Positions 7,681-17,692 of a stretch of DNA of 24,807 nt are shown piece after piece. Both the position numbers and the translations under genes were made by a program. The notes beneath the pieces are model-generated. The model was not told the origin of the DNA, did no database searches, and was given only the letters and a program-made list of their open reading frames with translations. Position 1 is the first letter of the stretch, and each line of letters opens with the position of its first letter. This DNA is from a virus, in IMG/VR virus record IMGVR_UViG_3300030108_003122, positions 1-24,807 of that record. The stretch is one strand, 5' to 3'.

Positions 7681-10600
7681 TATACTTTTGTTATAATATT
7701 ATCTAAATCAATTCTAGGTTGTAATCTACTACCGCCGTTAGCAGCGTCGCTAGCTGTTAATTTATCAATCTTCAACAAACCTGTTATTTCTACGTTAACC
7801 CCTACTTTATTAGCTACAGCGTAAACTATATCTATGTCTTCATTAATTTGTAGATTTTCACCTCTTACTTGCCTGAACGATAGTAAATCATTAGCTACTA
7901 ATGTTTCTTGTGGCGCAGCACTCAAAGTAAATTGAGTAGCGCTGTTAATAGCAGTTATTATACCTAGCTGCAACGGCTCGCCTTCAAACGTGCCTCCAGC
8001 ATATAACGTAGGATTATTCTTCTTAACAGGCACGAAACCTACTATTAAACCGTCTGTGCTATCTACGTTTATTGTATTACTAGCAACAGAACTTACTTTT
8101 ACTACAGGGCTTGTAAATCCAGCTATTTTACTTCTTACGTCTTTGTCTGGAGTTATTATATATAGTGTTTCGTTATTTGTAATAGTAGCAGTAGCACTTA
8201 TCTGTATTTCTTTTGTATTATCACTATCAGGATTTAATGTTGTAATAGTACCATGAAGAGTGCCATCGCTATCATATACTTGATCTCCAACTTTTAATTG
8301 ATCGTCAGTGTCTACAAAATTTTCTTGATCAAATATTATTTTGTTTGTACTAGCGTTTGCTTGATTTACAGTACGAGTTTTATCTGTAACAAAAACAACG
8401 TTACTATCAGGTCCTATCTCATATTTAAACGACTTTACTGAAGCGTTATTTTTAATAAACTTAATTTCTGTAGCATCAGCTATAGTAGAAGCGGCGCTAA
8501 GTTTAATTACATTTTTAACAACCTCTACTACAGTAGTTTCATAAGGAACTCCATTAGCTATTACTAACATACCAGCGTGTAAACCAGGTATTTCAGACTC
8601 TAACACTAATCTTGTAGAAGCGCTAGTGGCACCTAACACAACGCCTCTTCTTTCATAATATCTAACTTTAGGCTGCTTTCTTTTTTCTCTAGTAATTTCC
8701 TCTGGTAAAGTTATAGTATAAGTAGGGAAAGTAGTACCGCCCGAAGGTATAGTAACATTGAACCCTGAAACAGTAGCTGGCTCCATGCGTAAGCTCGTAG
8801 CTAACACACCATTTTGAATTATTTGTAAATCACCAAGTTTAAGAGGTACTTTAGTTTTTGTGTTTGCTTTTTTATCTACTACAGGATCTATAATAACGTC
8901 ATATCTAGTTTTAGCTGTAACGTTAGGCAAAGTAATATAATGTACGTTTTGTTTTTTAGAAGGTATAGTAGCAACTAATTCTTGAACTTCACTTTTACTT
9001 TGAGTTTCAAACTTGCCTTTAGTAAACGTATAAAAACCAGCGCTTACAGGTGTAGCATCAGTAGTGCTAGTAGCTTTTGTAACTTTAATTTTGTATTTAG
9101 TATTAGGAGCTCCATGCACTACAACAGGTACTTGACCGCCAGTGTAAGCAACTTCGTCTTCTACCTCTGCGCTAAATATTTCGTCAGTTGATTCGTCAGC
9201 TACTGTTATCTGTAGCAAGTTAATAGGTAGTCTAACAATATGGTTTAAATCACAGAACTCTGAACTACCGCTACTATCAACAGGATCTGGGAAAAGCGGC
9301 TCTTCTGTAGGCGGTACATAAAAAACTTTTACTCTGAAAGAAGTAACTCTATTGTTAGAATCTAACGTTAAATATTCTATACCACGAGTGTAATAACCAT
9401 CATACGTATATGAGTTACCAGCTGTGCTTATTAAATTACTAAATATAGAAGAATCAAAATAAAGTCCAGAATAAAAATAACCTGAGTCTGCAGTAAATGT
9501 TATGTCAACTAAAGTGTTTGCAACTCCTTCTTGTGCTAATAGCGTAGAGTGCTGATCAATGACTGTTCCAGAAGAAGTTCCGTCACTTTGATTAGTTCTA
9601 GTAACATTTGTAATCGAGTTGTATGTAACAGTTTGATTTGCATAGTAATCAAAGAAACTTCTTATACAAGCGTTTCTACGTCCTGACTGATCTTTAACAT
9701 CACCATCAATATCAACGTATATAGTATTGCCGTTAGTAGGCGTATACGCATCTAAATAAACTTTAGCATTGACTGTATTACTTGGATCACCGTATTCACC
9801 GTCATTTGTAAACTCTACTTTTGAAACTGGAGCGTCAACATTACCACCAGTGTATATGTAAACAGTGCTATTACCAGTGCCTGAAGTACTAGCACTAGCT
9901 CCACCTATAGAAAAATCTTGAGCTCCAATAAAAAAGCCAGGATCTGCTGTTATAGTTAAATCTATTTGTTGAGCTGATTCTGCAACACCTCCTACAATAT
10001 CAAAAGTATTTGTATCAACTGTAAAGTTTGCGTCACTTGTTAGATCCCATTGCCCACCGCTACCGTCTGATCCTACGTATGAGTTAGAAGTGTTATTAGC
10101 TACGGTAACTGTTAACGACTCTCCAAGAGATGGTTGATCATGAACAAAGTTTGCTAAACCTAAACCTTGAACGCTAAACTCTTTTTCATCTAAGTTAGAC
10201 AAAGTTGTAGCTTCTCCGCATATGTATCCAAAGTATTTACCTTCTCTATTGATAAATTCTATAGCAGGTGTGCCACCAGGGTTTCCAGCAGTTTGCAAGT
10301 TAGTTGTAATGCTTTCTACGTACCAACCACCGATTGTATCTTCTATATTATAGTACTCACCGTCTGTAAGAGCTACTGACGAAAGACCATTATTTGTACT
10401 ATAGTCATTAGTGTAAACGTTAGTTGAAGGAGTTTCAAAATTAGTTATACGAGCAGCAGTGCCTTCATAACTCATAGCGTTAAAAGTCTTGACTGATTGC
10501 GGGTTAGCGTTAAAAGGAACTGTTATAGTAGAAGTGTATTGAACGCCATAAAAATTATTTCTAGGTACAGTAGTACCATCTTCAGCAGTTTCTACGTGGT

Positions 10601-13600
10601 GTTTGTATATATGACCGTTGTAAAAACTAAAGTAATTATTATTTAAACTAACAGCTTTTTGATAATTAAAAGATTTAAAACTAGTCCAGCCAGTAGAACC
10701 TTCAGCGTATGTTATAGTAGTTTGTGAAGAAGGTAGTATTTGATGATGCCCGTTAGAGCTATCTTTCTTAACTATGTTTACGTTATACTCTCTTTTTCTT
10801 TCGTCATATGATCCTATGCACCTATTAACTCCTGCGTCAAATATATCTGCAAAATAATCAACCATACCTATGTTAGATATAGACATTACACCTTCTGCAG
10901 TTAGTTGAAGCACATGGCCTTTGTCAACATCTGTAAAATAAACTCTATAAGGAGTAGCGGCTATAGACTCTGGATTTCTTGCTACACCGTAGTTACCTTG
11001 ATAAGGCTGCACAGCTCCAATAACTTTATCGCTAGCTAAAACTTGTGGGTTACCATCAGCGTTAAATAGTATATCTCTACCTGACTCAGCTCTTAAAACT
11101 TTATCTTCACAAAACATAACTAATCTAGTATCTCTAGACAATAGACTTTGTATACTTCCGTAAATAGGATTTAAGTCTTTAGTTATTTTTTCTGCAGCAA
11201 TAAATTGGTTTAAATTATTTATACCAGAAGTAGAATTATATATACCAGAATATATAATACCATGCTTACGTCTTTCTTCTTTTACTTGCGTATCTAAAAC
11301 AGTTGAAGCTTTAACTCCGTTATCTATTTGTGGAGCGTTAAAATCATCTCGTATTCTATCAGACTCTACACCGTTACCAAATGAATAACAATTATTCCAG
11401 TCTAATTTATGTTGAAATCTATGTATATTATTTACATCGCTATTAACATCACCATGAAGTTTTAATGTTGTAGCTCCTCCTGATACAGCACCATTAACTC
11501 GTAAATTAAACTCATAGTGATCTCGTTTTGTAAACGTTATAACTTCATTATCTGCAAGCGTGTATGCAGCGGGTATGCTTGGAGTAAAATTAATAGTTTT
11601 ATGATTCCAACCAGTAACAGTAAATGTACCTCCAGGTATTGACTGTCCAGTAGCTACTAGAGTTTGAGGCGGTAAAGTAAAGGTAGCGCCTAAAGGTATA
11701 AGTTCTTCGTTAGTTCTTTGATTTAACCTTAACGGTATTAAACCGCTAGCTTGCCAATATATATCTAAGTCTACATTAGTTCTAGGTTCAGTCTCCCAAA
11801 CAGCAGGCTCGTTAGTTGGTGTTCCTGTGTCATCTACATATATGCCTAAAAGTTCTATTACGTCTTTTTCCCTAAAATCATGCTTAAGCGCTTTTACATC
11901 CGCATCAGCTCCGTTAATAGTACCTCTGTCTGGTCTGTAACCGCTAGTTCCAGATCCAATAGGTGGATCAACTACTAACGTCCAACGCTGTCGTAAGTTG
12001 TCGCCAAAATACTGATCTTTCTCATTAGGTGTTGAATAATTTCTAATACCAAAAGCGCCTGTTAAATGCGTAGTACCTGTTTTCCAGTAAGCATTACCTG
12101 CGCTTGCGTTAGGTGGATATGCTAAACATGTTCCATCAAAATCTTCTACAACAGCACCAAAGCTAGCAAGAGTTTCTTCGTCGTACCTATGCACAGTATA
12201 TACTGTATCGTCTGGATCTCGTTGAAATCTAAACTTGGAACCTGGACTACAAAGCTGTTCTATGAATAAGGCAGCTGCTTCGTAATTATCTATTTCTACA
12301 TCTTGTAATCTATGCGGATATGGTGCATTAGTATCAAATCCACTTCCATCATAACCAGTACCCATACCTGTCCAAGATATATCCATACACCTACCACCTA
12401 GCCATATACCTCTACTTGGCTGACCTTGGAAAGGCTTCATGTTACCTGTTACGTGATCTTCAGGTCCAAAACCAGGAGCTCCAGGATCTCTTCTAGGAAA
12501 AGCATCACCTGTACCTGACCAATCGTTACCATCATCGCCACCTTGAAAAAGTTGATTATTAATACTATCTCCTGTAAATGCGTTACCAGGTCTGTTATCG
12601 TTTCTACCGTTCCAAGAATATGCTGTACAAGCGTCGATAAAAAAGTCTTGCTTTGATGCGCAAGCTATCCAAAAGTCTCTACCGTTATTAGTTCCACCGC
12701 TTATAAGCTGACTACTTCTATTATTTATAGATAAAGGATCTGCGTGTATTTCTTTATTCTTAACTTGAAACGTTTCGTCATTTCCTGGATTGTCAGCATC
12801 ATTAGTTACATTACCCCAATAGTAAGCAGCGTGATGATCGTATTCAGTTCTGTTATGAGACAAAGAGAAAAACTCATCACTTGGGTTTGTAACTCCAATG
12901 CTATCATAATCGCCATAGCCTAAAGCCATGTCACCGTAAACATCACCACCAGTGCCTAATTCACAAGGACGAACAGGCATCTCAAAAAGATTTTCTTGAC
13001 TAGTAGGTTGTATTTCGCCGCTATCACTACCTTGTGGTCTATATCCGTTATTATTTAAATATCTTAAACCCCATGTAGCTCTTACTAAATACTCTTCTAC
13101 TCCTAATCCTTGTAGTATGTATTGCTCTAATGTAGCGTCTCTATTTATTTTTACAAAAAATCTACCATCAAACTCTGGACTATTTTCTACGTCATTAGAA
13201 AATAACTCCATAGTTAAATCTAATATACGATTAGCATAATCGCTAGTACCAGCTGCAGCAAATAAAACATCTTCGTTAAACTTGCCTTCTATTTTAAGTT
13301 TATAACTATTAGAAAGTTTAGATACTTTAGTAACATCGTATAAGTTAGATCTTTGATCTGCACCATAAAATCTTAATTGTAAGTTTTCTGGTGTAGATAT
13401 CCACTCATCAGTGTTACCGAAAACATCTTCAAACTCAGGTATTTGAACCGTTACAAATGTTCTATCAATTAATGGATATCCTCTAGTAGCGTTACCTATA
13501 GTGTCTTGGTTTTCATTGAATAATATACCTAAGCTTTTTCTTTTACGTTTAATAAAATCAGGTGCATTATTTTCTATAGCTAAAACTTTATATCTAGCTT

Positions 13601-15953
13601 TATCTCCTACATACTCATTAGCTCCATGACGCTTTTTAAGTACTATAAAATCTTCTTCAGTTAACTTATTTCTATCTGAAGACTGAAAAGATAACCATAT
13701 GTTTCCATCAGCAGCATTATACCATCTGTCCATTGATAAGTTATAATACTCTTCTGTAGTTTCTTTTACATAGTAAGAATAATACTCTGCCCAACTTGGT
13801 ATTTCTGTAGTTTTATCTAAGCTAGCTACTAATCTATTTTTATGTAAAGAGTCTTCTTTTTGTATCGTAATAGTTGATCCTTTACCTACTAACACGGGTG
13901 TTTCTCTACCATATCTATCGCTATATACTACGCCAACTTGATAAGTTCTCATAGATTTAACAGACGGCTGGACATTATTTTCTACAGGTATAGAAGATAA
14001 TCCTAAGTTAACTATAGGCTCGTTAACTACAGTATAGTTTTGAACGTAGTTACCGTAAGCTAATCTGCTGGCAGTTATTTCTTGAGCTAACGCTTTTCTA
14101 GGAACGTTATCATATGGACGTAATATTTGATTGTCTGGAAGTATGGCATGAATTAAATCGTCTTCTAAAACGTACTTGCCTCTAGCGTCTGAGTTAATAT
14201 TAAAGTTAGGCCACATAGGGTGTCCATCGCTAGGCCTTATAGTCTTAACTACATATACCGGAGCTTTGCCAGCTTCTTTATATAGCAAATCTATTTCTAC
14301 TACATCTTCAGGTATTGTATCTTCTTTGTGATGATAGTTTTTTAATACTACTTTTCTCAATTGATTGACCATACCTAAGTTGTAACCATCAGATGGGTCA
14401 TACGAATAAGCGCCAGGTAAAAAAGCTATTTGAGAAAACGGTGCGAATGTAGAATACTCTCCGTCTTGATATTTGTATCTATAAGAAAATCTAGGAAATA
14501 CAAACTTAAACAAAGGCTCGTTCTCTTCTAATCTAACATAGAAGTCTTTATCAGTAGTTTCTAGCTGTGAATCTATAGATAATATTCTTAAATCAAAGCC
14601 AGTGTTAGATAAAACGTTTGGATTAGTAACATTAGAAGCCGTAACTTCTACACGCATGTTATATTCATTAAACAACACAGCGTTAGAACTTTCAGACTGT
14701 AAAGCAAACAACAACACGTCGCCAACTCTAAAATCTACAGCATCTTCAAACGTTACATTTGTTAATACGTCGTCTGGTTCTAATATTTCAGTTCCGTTAA
14801 ATAAATCTAAGTTAAAACACTCAGTGTGTATTAGGTTCGGAGTGCTTGATCCTTCAGGTATTCTTGATTCATCTGCTTCTCTAAATAAATCTAAATCTAA
14901 AGGTTGTGTAGGGGATTTACGTATTACGGTTATATGAGCTTCTGTAACAGATACTGGTATTTTAAAATCTTTATCTAATACTACTTTTAAAGTATTCGCA
15001 TTTGTACTGTTATTAGAGTAGCCAATATCCTCTACTAATCTAGTATGAAAAAAGTCTGTATCTCCTTCAAAAGTATTAGCATTTGTTTCGCTGCTTGTAA
15101 CGGCACTTAAACCTGCAACACCTCCGTTGTTTATATATTCTGTTCCACCAGTTCCAGCTATCGATCTATGTATATGTATTCTTTTAGGCTCGTGAACATT
15201 GTCTGTCCAATATATAACGTCATCAACGATATTAATTGCATTAATTAATATTGACTTTTTAAAATTTAAAACACGATCTGCTTTAAATATAACAAAGTCG
15301 TTTTGCTGAGGTGCTGTAGTTGGAGTAAAGCTTTGCCCGTCTTTTTCTAAAAATACTTTATATCTATTATTACCAGTGTCAAATACGATATCGGAAACTA
15401 ATATATTATCTGTTTCGTTATATTCAGTACTACCTAAAAAACCAGTTAGTTTCATACCTATTCTTACGCCAGTGATGTTTTGATTATTAGCTGTAACATC
15501 AGTTATTGTAAGTAAAGGTATATAAATAAAGTTGTCGGTAGTTGCGCTATTTGCAGCTAATTGTTCTCGTACAGTATATATATCAACAAAAACATACGTA
15601 TGCCTACCAGTAGCTTCGTCGTATTGAAGTATGTAATCTTTTTTAATATCAGGTCCACCAATAGAGTTATTTGCATCTCCAGCAGAAACAAAATAATATA
15701 TTTTATTTCTATCAGGTGCAGCTATACAACCTACTACTGAAGCTGTGTCTGGTATATTGTAATAACCAGACGGAGATCTCATAGTGTCGTGCTTAGTATT
15801 ACCACGCAAAGTTTGCGCAGTTCCAACATTAGAATTATCAGACGTAGATACTTTTATATTTAAAGCGTCTCTATATTGACCGTCAGGAACAGCTCTCTCG
15901 TCGAGATCTTTGTTCATTTTGCCGGCAATGAAATTACGTTTTAATTCAGCCAT
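7680..15953 (-). CDS. Giant tail hub/stabilisation protein with fibre-like C-terminus
   Basis: This is a 2757-residue structural protein. The N-terminus (MAELKRNFIAGKMNKDLDER, then a YRDALNI motif) and blade-like segments such as VIYWTDNVHEPKR (about 244-256) resemble the large stabilisation/hub proteins of crAss-like phages, which are compared with P22 gp10. Other hub-like marks are YQVGVVYSDRYGRETPV (about 661-677), a hub-core segment at about 1650-1683 (YRVYFTDVDKGHVLQL), and GWTSFKSF with SLNNNYFSFYNGHIYKHH at about 1755-1785. Roughly from residue 1880 the composition changes to Gly/Ser/Asn/Thr-rich beta repeats: two related sandwich domains near 1990-2220, then three short tandem modules near 2440-2700. 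P22 gp10 is under 500 residues, so this protein is several times longer and appears to combine hub and fibre or receptor-binding parts. It starts 3 bases after the adaptor gene. The hub call is moderately sure; receptor binding is inferred. Confidence 0.85.
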   Translation of the reverse strand: MAELKRNFIAGKMNKDLDERAVPDGQYRDALNIKVSTSDNSNVGTAQTLRGNTKHDTMRSPSGYYNIPDTASVVGCIAAPDRNKIYYFVSAGDANNSIGGPDIKKDYILQYDEATGRHTYVFVDIYTVREQLAANSATTDNFIYIPLLTITDVTANNQNITGVRIGMKLTGFLGSTEYNETDNILVSDIVFDTGNNRYKVFLEKDGQSFTPTTAPQQNDFVIFKADRVLNFKKSILINAINIVDDVIYWTDNVHEPKRIHIHRSIAGTGGTEYINNGGVAGLSAVTSSETNANTFEGDTDFFHTRLVEDIGYSNNSTNANTLKVVLDKDFKIPVSVTEAHITVIRKSPTQPLDLDLFREADESRIPEGSSTPNLIHTECFNLDLFNGTEILEPDDVLTNVTFEDAVDFRVGDVLLFALQSESSNAVLFNEYNMRVEVTASNVTNPNVLSNTGFDLRILSIDSQLETTDKDFYVRLEENEPLFKFVFPRFSYRYKYQDGEYSTFAPFSQIAFLPGAYSYDPSDGYNLGMVNQLRKVVLKNYHHKEDTIPEDVVEIDLLYKEAGKAPVYVVKTIRPSDGHPMWPNFNINSDARGKYVLEDDLIHAILPDNQILRPYDNVPRKALAQEITASRLAYGNYVQNYTVVNEPIVNLGLSSIPVENNVQPSVKSMRTYQVGVVYSDRYGRETPVLVGKGSTITIQKEDSLHKNRLVASLDKTTEIPSWAEYYSYYVKETTEEYYNLSMDRWYNAADGNIWLSFQSSDRNKLTEEDFIVLKKRHGANEYVGDKARYKVLAIENNAPDFIKRKRKSLGILFNENQDTIGNATRGYPLIDRTFVTVQIPEFEDVFGNTDEWISTPENLQLRFYGADQRSNLYDVTKVSKLSNSYKLKIEGKFNEDVLFAAAGTSDYANRILDLTMELFSNDVENSPEFDGRFFVKINRDATLEQYILQGLGVEEYLVRATWGLRYLNNNGYRPQGSDSGEIQPTSQENLFEMPVRPCELGTGGDVYGDMALGYGDYDSIGVTNPSDEFFSLSHNRTEYDHHAAYYWGNVTNDADNPGNDETFQVKNKEIHADPLSINNRSSQLISGGTNNGRDFWIACASKQDFFIDACTAYSWNGRNDNRPGNAFTGDSINNQLFQGGDDGNDWSGTGDAFPRRDPGAPGFGPEDHVTGNMKPFQGQPSRGIWLGGRCMDISWTGMGTGYDGSGFDTNAPYPHRLQDVEIDNYEAAALFIEQLCSPGSKFRFQRDPDDTVYTVHRYDEETLASFGAVVEDFDGTCLAYPPNASAGNAYWKTGTTHLTGAFGIRNYSTPNEKDQYFGDNLRQRWTLVVDPPIGSGTSGYRPDRGTINGADADVKALKHDFREKDVIELLGIYVDDTGTPTNEPAVWETEPRTNVDLDIYWQASGLIPLRLNQRTNEELIPLGATFTLPPQTLVATGQSIPGGTFTVTGWNHKTINFTPSIPAAYTLADNEVITFTKRDHYEFNLRVNGAVSGGATTLKLHGDVNSDVNNIHRFQHKLDWNNCYSFGNGVESDRIRDDFNAPQIDNGVKASTVLDTQVKEERRKHGIIYSGIYNSTSGINNLNQFIAAEKITKDLNPIYGSIQSLLSRDTRLVMFCEDKVLRAESGRDILFNADGNPQVLASDKVIGAVQPYQGNYGVARNPESIAATPYRVYFTDVDKGHVLQLTAEGVMSISNIGMVDYFADIFDAGVNRCIGSYDERKREYNVNIVKKDSSNGHHQILPSSQTTITYAEGSTGWTSFKSFNYQKAVSLNNNYFSFYNGHIYKHHVETAEDGTTVPRNNFYGVQYTSTITVPFNANPQSVKTFNAMSYEGTAARITNFETPSTNVYTNDYSTNNGLSSVALTDGEYYNIEDTIGGWYVESITTNLQTAGNPGGTPAIEFINREGKYFGYICGEATTLSNLDEKEFSVQGLGLANFVHDQPSLGESLTVTVANNTSNSYVGSDGSGGQWDLTSDANFTVDTNTFDIVGGVAESAQQIDLTITADPGFFIGAQDFSIGGASASTSGTGNSTVYIYTGGNVDAPVSKVEFTNDGEYGDPSNTVNAKVYLDAYTPTNGNTIYVDIDGDVKDQSGRRNACIRSFFDYYANQTVTYNSITNVTRTNQSDGTSSGTVIDQHSTLLAQEGVANTLVDITFTADSGYFYSGLYFDSSIFSNLISTAGNSYTYDGYYTRGIEYLTLDSNNRVTSFRVKVFYVPPTEEPLFPDPVDSSGSSEFCDLNHIVRLPINLLQITVADESTDEIFSAEVEDEVAYTGGQVPVVVHGAPNTKYKIKVTKATSTTDATPVSAGFYTFTKGKFETQSKSEVQELVATIPSKKQNVHYITLPNVTAKTRYDVIIDPVVDKKANTKTKVPLKLGDLQIIQNGVLATSLRMEPATVSGFNVTIPSGGTTFPTYTITLPEEITREKRKQPKVRYYERRGVVLGATSASTRLVLESEIPGLHAGMLVIANGVPYETTVVEVVKNVIKLSAASTIADATEIKFIKNNASVKSFKYEIGPDSNVVFVTDKTRTVNQANASTNKIIFDQENFVDTDDQLKVGDQVYDSDGTLHGTITTLNPDSDNTKEIQISATATITNNETLYIITPDKDVRSKIAGFTSPVVKVSSVASNTINVDSTDGLIVGFVPVKKNNPTLYAGGTFEGEPLQLGIITAINSATQFTLSAAPQETLVANDLLSFRQVRGENLQINEDIDIVYAVANKVGVNVEITGLLKIDKLTASDAANGGSRLQPRIDLDNIITKV
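7868..8622 (-). repeat. Three divergent tandem beta modules within the hub/fibre protein
   Basis: Three successive stretches share the pattern of a short strand, a 'VGD' or 'AGM' turn, a 'TTV..V' strand and an 'I.LSA..TI' strand. They lie at about 8456-8622 (GLHAGMLVIANGVPYETTV, then KLSAASTI), 8153-8365 (LKVGDQVYDSDG, then ISATATI) and 7868-8100 (GLIVGFVPV, then TLSAAP). Such modules recur in phage fibre and tail proteins. They are similar at protein level only; the DNA has diverged. Confidence 0.5.
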
Positions 15954-15956
15954 ACG

Positions 15957-16889
15957 TTAGTGCTTGATTATTTTAGAGCTTCCTCTAAGTACTTGAGTTA
16001 ATTCTTCTAGCTTAATATTTGAAAGCCTAAGCTTAGCTTTTCTTGTTTCTGCAAAACGCTCTTTTTTAAGTAATCCTAATAGAGCTGGAGGAGTATCAAT
16101 TCTTGCAGATAATATGCCGTACAGCATATGCTTGTATATAGCTTCTTCAGCAAGCTTTGGAACTAAACTAGCTGTAAGATCAATACCGTTTTGACTTGTA
16201 GATGCTACACCATCGCTTATGTATTTAAGTATAATAGTTTTACCATTAACACTAGAGCTAAAGTGAAACTTACCTTGCGACTCATCTATAAAAAATGTTC
16301 CATTACCTTGCGCGTACTGTGGATCAATACCATACCTACCACCTACAAGTTCACCGTACTGATCGTCTATTTCGTCTGCATCAGTGTCACCTAGATCATT
16401 CACATTTTGATTTTTAAAGTTCTCAAAAGTAGTAGAACCAAAATTACCGTCTGAGTCTGCAGCCGTTCTAGTTAAATCTTGATTAGCACCGCCAGTAGCA
16501 AAGCCACCATGTCCCTGAACTGTTTGACTTACATCAAATGGATTAGATGACTTAGATGTGGGATAAAGCCTACGTAGTATACCGTTAGTATCTACCCAAC
16601 CTACACTAACGTAGTTTACATAATCAAGAGGCATAACTAATACTAAAGAGTCAGGTACTTCTACTTCTAAATCTTTTGTGCAAGTAAATGTGTCATAACT
16701 TAACTCTTGTAAAGCTCTTATAGCATGAAACGTTATGTCTGGCATAACAACATTTTCACACATTTTATTTTTACCTACATATGTAGCGGCAAACGAATCA
16801 ATGATTTCGTTTAAAGGTATGTACCTATACTGACCGTGATCTCCATCGCTAGCGTAATAAGCTTGAGGTTCTAATCTTACTATACCCAT
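15957..16889 (-). CDS. Tail adaptor/ring-type protein (tail-tube junction)
   Basis: The 310-residue protein has an N-terminal domain with YRYIPLNEIIDSF and a PDITFHAIRALQELSYDTF helix. A central beta region follows, with an Asp-rich loop (about 169-178, DTDADEIDD). The C-terminal helical region contains YKHMLYGILSAR and KAKLRLSNIKLEE, and ends in VLRGSSKIIKH. This C-terminal pattern is one I associate with the gatekeeper or ring proteins encoded next to the hub in crAss-like and related podoviruses, comparable in role to P22 gp4. Such proteins stack below the portal and link it to the tail hub. The gene begins 3 bases after the preceding ring-type gene and ends 3 bases before the giant hub gene, so the three are probably translated from one message. 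Family assignment is from memory of conserved patterns, not a search. Confidence 0.7.
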   Translation of the reverse strand: MGIVRLEPQAYYASDGDHGQYRYIPLNEIIDSFAATYVGKNKMCENVVMPDITFHAIRALQELSYDTFTCTKDLEVEVPDSLVLVMPLDYVNYVSVGWVDTNGILRRLYPTSKSSNPFDVSQTVQGHGGFATGGANQDLTRTAADSDGNFGSTTFENFKNQNVNDLGDTDADEIDDQYGELVGGRYGIDPQYAQGNGTFFIDESQGKFHFSSSVNGKTIILKYISDGVASTSQNGIDLTASLVPKLAEEAIYKHMLYGILSARIDTPPALLGLLKKERFAETRKAKLRLSNIKLEELTQVLRGSSKIIKH

Positions 16890-16892
16890 TTA

Positions 16893-17642
16893 TTATTGTT
16901 TTTCACTTGCGTTATCAGCAGCAACTTTTGTAGCTGCATATGATGCGAGTTGAGGTTTATTAATAACTATACCGGCTAAGTCTAATATAGTGTTTACTAA
17001 AGTATCTTCTTCACTAATGTGTAATTCAAAATCTACACGAGCGCTAGCGTTATATAAAGCTTTTCCATTAACAACTACGTAAGCCCATTGAGCATCTACT
17101 GGTATTCTAAAACACTCTACTGTAACGCCACTTGTTTCTTCTACTAAATTATCAGTAGTAGATCCACCTGCATACACAACTATATCTCTACCTGTAACTC
17201 TATTGTCTGTATAAAATGGAGCTATATTATCAGTTAAAGCCATATGTCTAGTTGAGCCTTTAAATCTTTGAGCCTCAAACATAGATACTTTTTGGCAAGG
17301 CTCGTCACCTACCATTACTTTACCATACTGAAAAACAGGATAGTTTACACCGTTGACATCTACGTTAACAGGAAAAGTATGCCCGCTTGTTACAGGTAAA
17401 AATTCAGAAAATGGAGCTAGCTTTCTATTTAAAAGCTCGTCAATATCTGTTTCGTCTACTTCAGGACTTCTATCTGGCTCAGTTCTATTTCTTTGATTTT
17501 TTGTATAGAAGTAAGACTCAAATATTGACATCTGAGCATGATTAGCAAGTAAGTTAAACTCCTGTGGAGTAATATAACCTCTCTGCTCTTTATTAGCAAG
17601 AGCTAAAACTCTTTGATAAACTGTGTCTACACTTACTGCCAT
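16893..17642 (-). CDS. Ring/adaptor-type head-tail connector protein
   Basis: The 249-residue protein opens with DTVYQRVLALANKEQRGYIT followed by PQEFNLLANHAQ, an N-terminal pattern I associate with a conserved connector protein of crAss-like and related Bacteroidota phages. The rest is mixed alpha/beta with a short Asp/Glu-rich loop (about 58-68) and an Ala-rich helical end. Position between the head genes and the hub gene supports a place in the portal-tail junction. It is separated from the upstream gene by a 50-base gap holding a UUCG-loop hairpin, and its stop is 3 bases before the next adaptor gene. The leader before its ATG is A/T-rich with no Shine-Dalgarno sequence. Confidence 0.7.
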   Translation of the reverse strand: MAVSVDTVYQRVLALANKEQRGYITPQEFNLLANHAQMSIFESYFYTKNQRNRTEPDRSPEVDETDIDELLNRKLAPFSEFLPVTSGHTFPVNVDVNGVNYPVFQYGKVMVGDEPCQKVSMFEAQRFKGSTRHMALTDNIAPFYTDNRVTGRDIVVYAGGSTTDNLVEETSGVTVECFRIPVDAQWAYVVVNGKALYNASARVDFELHISEEDTLVNTILDLAGIVINKPQLASYAATKVAADNASEKQ

Positions 17643-17660
17643 AATTCGTTTTTAAGTTTA

Positions 17661-17684
17661 GTGACCGCCCCGAAGGGCAGTCAC
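17661..17684 (-). other. RNA hairpin with cUUCGg tetraloop (terminator-like, no U-tract)
   Basis: Read as minus-strand RNA this is a perfect 10-bp stem: GUGAC-U-GCCC on one arm, a UUCG loop closed by C-G, then GGGC-G-GUCAC. One pair is a U-G wobble. On the plus strand the same position would be a C-A mismatch, so the fold is specific to the direction of the genes. It lies 8 bases after the stop of the 276-residue gene and 18 bases before the next ATG. The bases after the stem are UAAACUUAAAAACG, so a U-tract is missing; it may be a weak terminator, an RNA processing site or a stabilising 3' end. Confidence 0.7.
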
Positions 17685-17692
17685 ATAACTAG

